A stretch of 64,000 nucleotides of DNA from Aquatica leii. Taxonomy: Eukaryota; Arthropoda; Insecta; Coleoptera; Lampyridae. Shown here piece after piece: positions 55,163 through 64,000 of this stretch (position 1 is its first letter; each line of letters begins with the position of its first letter). Under the pieces are notes generated by a model. That model ran no database searches and was not told where the DNA came from. It saw nothing but the letters and a program-made list of their open reading frames with translations. Made by a program: the position numbers and the translations under genes. The stretch is taken from positions 65,159,389 to 65,223,388 of the forward strand of contig CM069435.1 in NCBI GenBank assembly GCA_035610365.1, given 5' to 3'.

Positions 55163-57463
55163 AGTCCCATCGGTGTGAGAACGGAAGATAGCTCCTCACT
55201 GAGACTGCATTTTAAAATGCGGTTATCAAGAGGAGATAAATGCTGCACGAGTTCACATTTTAAAATTATTTTTATACATACAGGGTGTTTATATTCAGAG
55301 TGTTTCAGCAAACTTAATTTACTTTTAATAGAACACCCTGTATATTATGGCATTTTTGAAAAGCCACGTCGATGCTGATCAAACTGATACCACATTGTAT
55401 TGAGTTATTTTAAACCGTTTTCCAACTACAGGGTGTTTAATGTAAAAAAGTGTTCTACCTCAGACATTTGTATCCCCCGACATGATTGAAATATTAATGT
55501 TGGGTTTTGTCATAATAATTGTTTTTTTAGTGTATATTTTCGTTTTGCTTAATGCATAATTTCAAAAGCTTTCTTATGATTGAATTAAATACGAAAAGAG
55601 GTACAGCGGTTCAAAATTTTTATTTATGCCTACCAGGATTGTTATTTTATTTCAATGGTAGAGAACATCATCAAATCAAACATTAGGTGTGCAACTTAAA
55701 TTAGATTTATAAAACATGTTGAAAAATATTACAGCCTTCCTTAATGAAGACTCGAAGTCGTCTTGCAAAGTTTTCTTAGACCCTGTTCAACATTGGAGGT
55801 GTAATACTTTAGCTATTTGTATACGATTTTTTATATATTCCGCAGTTTATAAAGATTCTTGATATACCTTTTGCTTTATGTATCCCCAGAGGTAAAAATC
55901 CAATGGGGTTTATCGGGCGATCTTGCTGGCCATGGAATGTCACCTCCTCGACCCATCTATTGATTTCCTAGCCAATGGTTTATATATTGTCTTACGTTTC
56001 GGTGAAAATAAGCAAGAGCATCATCTTGCTGAAAACGCATTAATCGACGTGCTTCAAGATCGACATCTTCCATTAAATTGGGTAAATCATTGTCTAGAAA
56101 TCTATAGGTAAGGTTCACAATTAAATTAATCCTCAAAAAAGAATGGCCCGATAACTTTATCGCCTATAATTCATCCCTACACATTTAAAGACCATAAATG
56201 CTGAAAATCCACTTGACGTACCCAATGTGGACTTTCGCGAGCGTAATTATGCATATTATGTTTATTAACTACGCCGATATTATTAAAAGTTGCTTCGTCG
56301 CTAAACAAAACAATATTAGATAGGTCTGAAATTTCTTCGATCATATTAGAAAAATATTACAAAAATTGATTCTATTTTCTTTCTCTTGGACAGTAAGGGA
56401 TTGATGAAGACATAAATGATAGGGATGGATTTTGTGTTTTTGATTATCCTGTTGACTGACGATTTGCTTATACCCTGAATAGATTGAATTTGCCTTGTAC
56501 CTAGCTGTGGATTCTCTTCAATCGCTAACAAAACCACGAATTCTGCATCTTCATTCGTTGTTTGACGATTTTCATAAGTTTTGTCTTATATTTGGGGCTA
56601 CAACTTGCTTCAAAGCGTGTTCTTACGTTCTCAAACGCCTCTGGTCTTGGATGTCGGGCTAAAGGATGTTTTTGCCTGTACATTCTGGACGCCAGTAGAT
56701 AATTTCTATCAGCCTGTCCCAAAGTGTACACCATGTTTATTAATTCTTCATCGGAAAAATTCATTTTCAAACTTATCGTGAAGTAAATAAACGGAGAACA
56801 ATAAACAAACAACGATAAACACCAAAATAATATAAAAATTATACACTAATTTTCCTTCCAAAGCGTCAACGGCACAATGTGTCAATATCTATTTTATTCC
56901 GTCTAGGTTTCAACTTCTCTCCAAGGATTTAGATGTGTTATCATATTAAACATTCCGATAGAAATAAACTTTGAACCGCTGTACCTCCTTTCGTATTTAA
57001 TTTAACTTATTAAAAAAATGGTATCATAATGACAATATTTGAAAAAAAAGTATTTTTAAATTTCAAAAAAGATAAATACCCTGTATATTAAAAACAAAAT
57101 AGTTTTTATTACCGTGCATAAACGCAATCTACAGTAAAAAATAATTTATTGCGACAAAACCCGACAATAATATCTCAATCATGTCATGGGATACAAATGT
57201 CTGAAGTAGACCATTTTTTACATAAACATTCTGTAGTTGGAGAACGGTTGAAAATAACCAAAGACAATATGGTATCAGTTTGATGACCATAATATATAGG
57301 GTGTTCTATTCAAAAAATTTTAAGTTTGGTGGAATACTCTGTATATAAACACCCTGTATGAAAATAATTTTAAAATGTGCACTTGTGGAACATCTATCGC
57401 CTCGTGAAAACCGCATTTTGAAATATAGCCTCAGTGAGAAGCTATATTCCGTCCTCACACCGA
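55163..57463 (-). mobile_element. 2.3-kb palindrome enclosing a mariner-like element
   Basis: The arms 55163-55577 and 57080-57463 are reverse complements with scattered substitutions. For example, CATCGGTGTGAG at 55171 pairs with CTCACACCGATG near 57460. GACATTTGTATCCC at 55464 pairs with GGGATACAAATGTC near 57200. Each arm contains ACAGGGTGTTT-type mariner ends. Inside, the minus strand carries a broken transposase (56812 down to about 55700). It is consistent with a long-TIR mariner-like element, possibly with a short MITE in each arm. Confidence 0.8.
55700..56812 (-). pseudogene. Mariner-like transposase remnant
   Basis: Minus strand, N- to C-terminal. MNFSDEELINMVYTLGQADR and ASRMYRQKHPLARHP (helix-turn-helix, 56770-56670) come first, then LAIEENPQLGTRQIQSIQGI and SKSSVNRIIK (second helix-turn-helix, 56530-56430). 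Next are FQQDDALAYFHRNVRQYINH (56035-55975, normally QDGAPAH with the second catalytic Asp) and PWPARSPDKPH near 55930 with the third (normally SPDLNPLD). Several stops and frameshifts are present. Same general family and motif order as the 39.0-41.0 kb element, but a distinct subfamily by its ends. Confidence 0.8.
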
Positions 57464-57469
57464 TGGCAC

Positions 57470-59540
57470 ACACGACACCCACAAGATAGTAATGTTGTTA
57501 ACACAATTACATTTAAATTGACAAATTTTTGCCTACCTTACAAATGGCCGATTTTGGTATCACTTTTTTATATACAGCTAATATTCGAGCCAGCGATCCA
57601 TTGTATTGGAAATAGGGATAAACATCCTTGGAACTGTTATTCATATGATCAAGCTCGTTATTTTTAAACTAAACTCGAGTTATCGCGTTTGCTTTCTATT
57701 TTCTCTAATCGTCGCTTCGGATGTTATCGCGTAGAATGTTTCAGAACACTATCTCGAAATGCTGAAATGTTACAATATGATATAGTAAGCATGAAGATTT
57801 CATACTGAAAGTATCTATGAAAATTCATAAGTACATCTATAATGCAGAACAATTTCATTAAATGTGTTTAGACTATATGATAAAAAATGTAAATATGTCC
57901 AGGTTTCCATACAGTTATAACTGTAATAAGCAATAGTGTTTTTTTAGACTAATGAAAAATAATTTGTAGTAATTACTTTTGCTCCGTAACTTACCGCTTT
58001 AATTGTAAGCTAAAATGACATCAAAGAACGGTACTATAGTCACACGAGTAACTACAGGGGGCCTAGGTGGGTTGGGCACCCCCAGACCTCTACGACGTGG
58101 TCTCACCTCAGAAAGGTGTTAATCGGTTAATTGAGAGTATGACATAAAACATTACACAATTATCTTTTAGTATTTATGTTCAGAACAACTTTAGATTGGT
58201 AATGGGAACACACTAAAAAAATTTACCTGAATCCATCAAACTAAATAATTGACTTTGAACCTCAGTTAGAAGTGAAAAAAAAAATGTTTTTCAGGCCCGA
58301 ACCTAATCGAAATCGCGTCTTCCTGCCGAGGCGTTGTAAATACATCAGTTACGTGTCGTGTTACATTTGCGAATTTTTTAGTAGCGATTTCAATAATACG
58401 AGTTTTGGGCAGAGGGATGAGTTTTGGAGAAGAAGATTCTTCTTCGACCCCTCAATACCAAATTTGGATAATCCTTTTACTTAATACGTAATTCTGCATT
58501 AACTATAACGCTTTTGTTTTTTCTAATGGAAAAAATCTACTTTGTGTATGGGGATATTATCATTTGCACAGTTTATTTTAAAGGGGACGCAATATGAGTT
58601 TATTTTATTCGTATTGATTACAAGAAAATTATTTTGCACTTGTATTAACTTTATTTCTACTTAACAAGCTTTGGTTCTTATTTGCATGGCCTCTCGGTTC
58701 AACCTCTTTTTATCTCAAGTAATTGATTCCTTCGATTTTGAGTACTGTATGCTTCTAAATTGAAGATTAATGTTTTGTCGTGTTTCTTCGTTTACCAGAG
58801 AACACTCCATACTAAATAGTTTTTATGTGGATATTGCTCACTCGTTACTAACCATTTGGGTACGTGTTTTGTGTTTAATTTAAAGTAGGCGTATTACTAC
58901 AATATTAGTTTTGAGAACAGATTATCTTGAAAATGGATAAGCTTGATGGAACGTTCATACTAAATACTGGATTTTTGGTTTAATGTTGTACAACAAAAGA
59001 AATTTCGTAGGTTTAAATGATAAGAAAATTGATATTCTCGCAACGGTTTTTTCAAATTTTGGCATACTTTGACGCAGTTGTTTTTTTAATCAACTATGAC
59101 CTACTCTTAAGTTTGGATCAAAAGGTGACTACAACCTTTTTGTAGTCTAATGACAGGATCGTTTGACGACTTTTTAATCACTTCGCCCCATTGATGCCAG
59201 CCTGAACCCGATTAATCTGTAAACTACATTTCACCACGTATTTGTTTTTGGTTTAACCTGTTTTTCTTCCTTTTCGTCAAACCAAAAAAAAGCCTAAACT
59301 TAATATATTTTTCTAAGTAGTCTTTAAATGCAATCGCGTCTGCTTAAGCCTTGTTGCACCTTAATCTTACTATAAATTATCGAAACCTAATACACTATTA
59401 GTCTGTGACTAACATTTAAAAAAAATATACTAAACATCTGCTTTGAAGGGGATAGCATCAAAAATACTATGAATTTATTACTAAAACAGAAAATATGTTA
59501 CGAGTTTGCAAAAGTTTCGATCACTAAGTTTAACTCGGTT
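57470..59540. other. Intergenic, no recognised gene
   Basis: The open frames at 57434-57667 and 58272-58484 have no motif I can identify. A GC-richer patch near 58056-58110 (GGGGGCCTAGGTGGGTTGGG) stands out by composition but has no assignable function. Confidence 0.35.
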
Positions 59541-59544
59541 AAGC

Positions 59545-59700
59545 AGTGGCGGCTGGTAGTCAATGCTGCAGGATGGTCATTTCAATATCAAAACTTAAAC
59601 GCATCCTTACGTTACTAATATGACCTTCAAGAAAGAATTTATACGTTACATATTTGCAACTATAAAGTAATAATATAACAATGTTTAGTATTTTTAAAAG
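59545..59700. repeat. MITE copy 2, related to 36.05 kb
   Basis: Starts GCAGTGGCGGCTGGTAGTCA and continues with GGTCATTTCAATATCAAAAC, then TTACATATTTGCAACTATAA and a TTTAGTATTTTT end. This matches 36050-36170 in order and orientation. The right terminus with the inverted AGCCGCCACTGC is not seen, so this copy is truncated. Confidence 0.6.
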
Positions 59701-62700
59701 AAAATGAAAATTAAAATAAATGACCCTCATTGCGGATCGCCTCGTGTTTGGAAAAACATACTGGCTGATTGTAAGACCAAAACTGGTTTTTGTACTACAC
59801 CGCGATATTTAAACGGTGGTCAAAATTAAAACAAAGGACTGTCGTCATCAAAGAAACAGTGATTAATGTACTTGTGGTTCTATTAGATTATCAGAAGTAG
59901 AATCCGCTTATGTTTATTTTTGTGATTATGCTGTTAGATAACAATAACCGACAGGTAACATTAAAATGAGTTCAACGCAAAGAGTATTTTGACTGATACA
60001 TTTAAATTACTGCATTGCAATCAAATTCTTTGCTTACTGTAACTCTGTGACCTATACAGATTTATCATCAAGGTTTGATTTTCTCGAAAACCTTGAGAGT
60101 GGGGTTTATGGAGTTATTTGCTAGTACTTTTGGTGCTACATGCATGGAATATGAAAAGGCGTCTCTGATTGTTTACGTATTCTACATTCAACATTTTCCT
60201 TAACTTTTATGGAAGGGGGTTGTTTCCATAAGTGATTAGTATCGGGTCAACACTTCAACAGCTCGTTTTAAATAGATCCCACTTAATTTAATTAATCATT
60301 TCGCTCTCATCTTCCTCGATTGTTTCAAATTCTTGTTTGAATAGGTCTTTTCATTTTCACTGTCTAATATGCTAGATTTCTACTCATCCTTAGCCTTGTG
60401 AAAGTTTAACTCTTTTTTTTTTCGCTTACCTTTGTCTATTAAAAGGTAAGTTTGTAGTGATTGGTAACGTCTAACTGAAATACTGTTTCAACATAGCACA
60501 AGTTAATGTCCAACTATTGCTAACGATTTTAACACTAATACTTTGTTTTTACATTATACTGTTATCTTAGTCAATGTATATGTGCTTTTATTTCCTTGGT
60601 GGGAGTGGTTAGCCGATAAGCTTTATTAATAAATTATTTTGTTCTGTCGGATTGCTGCCAATTTTATTAAATATCTCATTACAATAGGCCAAGTTTTCAC
60701 TTGTTCGTTGATTTTTAACTTATAACTGTAGGGTTAAAATGTCCCGGGTACCTATAATTACTCTTAAATTTCTTCTTCTTGTTCTATTTATCATAGAAGA
60801 ACACCCACTACAAGCTCTACAACGGAGGAAATACTGTCCCGCCTTGCTTATGACAGCAGTTACTTCCTTGATTGCAGCGTCTACTGTTGTCCTTTTGCTG
60901 TAACCAATCGCGGAGCTGACCTATTTTAAAACGGGTCGATTTTTGACAGCCTCCGAATGCGGACAAAAGAGATATTGTCGAAAACTTTTTTAATATTCAA
61001 CACAAATCTTTAATATTTTTAAGAATCATTGCGATTTGTCCAAAGGGGTAACCTAGAGTTGATAACAATAGCCAAAGTTTGATGGTAGTAAGAGGCTTAT
61101 GTTTAAGTAAATTATTTCGATCCTGTTAGGACTGAGTTATTACGATATGCTTCAAGAAAGACCTTCCTACTAAAAACGACACTTACGCAAACTCTAAATA
61201 TGCTAATAAATTCATAGTATCAACGGAAATGCTTATTTTTAACAAACATTTTTGTTTAGGTTTGGTTCCAGTAGTGATCTCTCTTGGCGTGAAGATATGA
61301 AGAAAAAATTTCCAAACGTGTTCAAGGACGACTTTTTTTAACACTACGGTAACATTTGTCTCTTTTTTTGTTGCCAAACTAATGCGCTTTTTTTGAAATT
61401 CTAGGAATCGTCTTCATACCAGCGTTTTATTTCTATTTTATTGTATATAATTGATTTTTATTTTGAATTAGGGTATGTTTTAATGATACGTAACATATTT
61501 ACACTGGTTGCATAATTAGCATAATCGTAATTGGTGTCCTTTTTTGTACAATCGTAGGTTTTATTTAATCATGTTTTATATAATTAATTTTACATTGTGA
61601 TATACATGTAGATACTTTTGGAGTTCTTAACTATTATTATTATTACTTGATTTTTAATCATATATGTTCTTCGACAGAAATCTATTTTTACGCTATTTTA
61701 TTTTATTGTAATGATTTGTTTTAATAACTGAACTTAAAGTACAACACAAAATTACTTTATATAAAAATTAAGTCAGTGTAATTTATTTATTGCATTAGGT
61801 ATCTTTATTGTAGATTTGATAGGTAATAAAGATTTAGTAAAAATGTTGTAGATCGATATGTAGCACCAAAAAAATAGAGCATTAAGCTGCATCCCATGGA
61901 AGTCGATTTGAAATCGTCAAAATACTCGTCGTAGTATGTATTAAGATTAGTTGATTCCCTGTAGACTAAAGTCAAAAATTTCCATAGTATGCTTTCGATT
62001 TCTGAAATTGTAGGAAGAGACCTTAAATCTAAAAACCTCTATATTTTTTTGCTATTGTCATTTGTATCTTAGTTAATTACTTGATATGTTTTGTAAAGTA
62101 TAATCATATTGTAAGATAGAAATCTTTTAGTGTCACATAAGATCTCATTTTGATTCATATGTACCTATATATTTCATACCTTTTTTTTACTATAGAATGT
62201 CTGAAATCGAGATAAATCCAAGTCTTGTGTTGAAGGCAATATGTGAGCGAGGTTATAATGTATAAAGTTCAAACAATCTTGTTGACGCGTTTTAGAAAAC
62301 ACTATTTAACTAATAGTGCCATATATGTCGACGTGTTTACAATAGTACATAGTTTTTAAACATTCCCCGCTTCATCAACGCTAACACTATTCCGAAAACG
62401 TACGTACGATGCGTATCTACCGATCTCGTAGACCAGTAGTAGACACTTTTTATCAGGGGCCAAATAAAAACTATGAAATATTATGGCAGCCATATTTTTA
62501 TAACAGTGGTTTTTATTAGTGTTTATCATTGTTACAGTTGAACATTAAAGGCGCACATTAAAACACACAACAGAAATTATATTAATAGTAGAGTATTATA
62601 CATTTTTTAGCAACAAACAAGTAGTAGTTGTTAATAAGCACCCCAAGTTTTTAAACCAGCACCGAAATCACACAAGAAAGGATTAAAGTTAACGCTGAGT

Positions 62701-62750
62701 TTTTCTTTCACGTGTAAACATAGAGCTTATTTATTTTTAAGATTAAGCGT
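59700..62750. other. Intergenic, no recognised gene
   Basis: Mostly AT-rich. The 60760-60960 stretch is somewhat GC-richer and may be decayed coding or transposon DNA. The minus-strand frame at 61183-61377 has no recognisable motif. Confidence 0.35.
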
Positions 62751-62759
62751 ATTTTATTT

Positions 62760-63640
62760 TTTAAAAATGATCGGTTTCCGTTTTCAACTTACTTTCTTCC
62801 TGTATCTCCTCGATTTTGTCTACTTGTTTAGTTTTTTCCTTTCTTAGATCCCATTTTTTCTCTTACATCAAGAAACAACGTATACGCCGTTTCCTTTTGT
62901 TTCTCCAGTTCCTTAACCTTATCTCTCTGTACATTTTCCATTTTATCCTTATTTTTTCGCCTTTTTCTTCTATCCGTTTCTTAGTTTCCTCAAATCATTA
63001 CTATGCCCTCTTCAATTTATTTGATTATTTCCCCCAGATTTTCCTAGATTATTTCTTATTCTGGCTGTACACGATTACTATCTGGTTTGAGTTTTTTAAT
63101 CTTTTTTCAAAATTTCTTTTATTCGTTTCGCTTTTCCTCACTAGTTCTTTTCTTGTCTTTCGCCAGTATTATTGGTACTACCCCTTTCTTGTCACAAAAA
63201 TATATCCCTTATAGTTCGTTCTCCATATGCCGTTTTTTCTTAAGAGACGTTCCTTAGTTCGTTTGGTATAGGTCTTCGTTAGTTAAGCATATTCATATAT
63301 ATTTTCATGCTCTTTGGTTCTTCTTTTTTGTCATTATTCTTTGATTTTTTCCCATGTTTTGACTTCTGTTTCGTATCATTGGTTTTGTTATTTATTCAGT
63401 TTTCCTTTCAAGTTTTTCTTCATTTCCATTTACAGTTTGTTTCTATTTTTTTTTCTTTATTTTTCACTACTCTACTTTTTAAAGGTTTTTTTTGTACTGT
63501 CGTCCATACTTTTCACCAATGTTTTTTGCTTGATTCAAATATCCTCTTTCTTATTGATTTTCTTCCCGTTTCTTCTTCATTTCGTTTATTTTTTAGTCGT
63601 CGAGGTCAAAACAACAATGATGAAAATATTAACAATGGCC
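62760..63640 (-). mobile_element. A-rich minus-strand remnant, possibly LINE ORF1-like
   Basis: The + strand is extremely T-rich. The minus strand reads as Lys/Glu/Asn-rich, coiled-coil-like segments with many stops, for example RLKNSNQIV and KKRIEEKGEKIRIKWK. Position and composition resemble the coiled-coil ORF1 region of LINEs, but there is no diagnostic motif. The + strand open frames at 62816-63214 and 63307-63693 are probably antisense artefacts. Confidence 0.25.
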
Positions 63641-63749
63641 AGTGCTGTTCACCGCTAACGAGAAATGTAGAATTAAACAATAAACATTACTAAAGGTAAC
63701 TATTTAAGATAAGAATGCGCAGCACGTGGAACTAGCAAGTAGTTTTTTT

Positions 63750-64000
63750 TATTTAATTCAACAGCTCCAAAAGTTTATTCCAAGGGACTTTTTCAACTCA
63801 TCATCGGTTAGTTTTGGTTTGCCGGGAATGGTTGTGCGTTGTATTTGATATGCTTCGCATTTACACAGCAGATGCTGCGGAGTCTCGTCGTTCTCTAAGC
63901 ATCCGCGGCATAAAGGGCTACTTCGCAGTCCCATTTTATGCATATATATGTGCCATGTTAGTCCCGTGAGTTTCCTTAACTTTTGTCTACTCATGCTTAA
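63750..64000 (-). mobile_element. Jockey-like LINE 3' end, cut by window edge
   Basis: The minus-strand frame 63994-63758 is open, reading MSRQKLRKLTGLTWHIYMHK, MGLRSSPLCRGCLENDE and TPQHLLCKCEAYQ. Spacing C-x2-C-x8-H-x3-C-x-C is the zinc knuckle that ends RNase H-containing Jockey-type polyproteins, where the order (R-L-T-G-H/L, H-x-x-K-x-G-L, C-x-x-C, H-x-L-x-x-C) is conserved. The upstream part lies beyond the window. It is less decayed than the related fragment at 3.05-3.25 kb. Confidence 0.75.

Noticed and set aside
62816..63693. Three long + strand frames rich in Phe/Leu/Ser
   Set aside because: Extreme T bias, no helices of consistent length, no start or splice context; the complement is Lys/Glu-rich and looks like a transposon remnant.

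Overview
The window is AT-rich nuclear DNA from a eukaryote, most likely an arthropod and probably an insect. The evidence is spliced genes with short GT-AG introns, AATAAA poly(A) signals and a dense load of decayed arthropod-type transposons (Penelope-like, RTE-like and Jockey-like LINEs, Gypsy, hAT, Tc1/mariner). A beetle would fit the mix, but the sequence does not prove it. There are no operons, no rRNA and no CRISPR. Little of the T-rich or A-rich DNA that reads open in one frame is a real gene.

The one intact gene lies on the + strand from about 21.3 to 53.8 kb. Six coding exons were assembled by eye: 21335-21443, 21491-21605, 30398-30503, 38067-38540, 42990-43439 and 43491-53816. All reading-frame phases close exactly, giving a predicted protein of about 3859 residues. 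The first ~270 residues look globular and helical. The rest, almost all in one 10.3-kb exon, is a very long acidic, Lys/Asn/Ser-rich disordered tail. It carries SUMO-interaction-like motifs, two PP1-docking (RVxF)-like motifs, several nuclear-localisation-like basic blocks, a perfectly in-frame 13 x 10-residue repeat and an Arg/Ser/Tyr-rich C-terminus. I do not recognise the family. A nuclear scaffold or chromatin role is an inference from motifs only.

Layout. 0-2 kb: nothing recognised. 2.0-2.8 kb: first copy of a fold-back repeat. 3.0-5.95 kb: three LINE scraps. 6.5-10.6 kb: Penelope-like reverse transcriptase and GIY-YIG endonuclease pieces on the + strand, flanking a 2.1-kb RTE-like LINE on the - strand. 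12.65-15.49 kb: a complete but dead hAT element with a perfect 8-bp target duplication. 17-18.3 kb: an LTR-like piece and a Tc1-like transposase N-terminus. 20.5 kb: tRNA-derived SINE-like pieces.

The large introns of the main gene hold a processed serine hydroxymethyltransferase pseudogene (24.8-26.0 kb), LINE and mariner fragments, a second fold-back copy (30.8-32.0 kb), a Gypsy pol fragment with LTR (32.5-34.4 kb), a small MITE (36.05 kb) and a mariner-like element with ~300-bp terminal inverted repeats (39.0-41.0 kb). Downstream of the gene, a 2.3-kb palindrome encloses another mariner-like transposase relic (55.2-57.5 kb). The window ends in a Jockey-like LINE (63.75-64.0 kb), a close relative of the fragment at 3.1 kb.

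Only the main gene looks functional; every transposon protein seen is interrupted.
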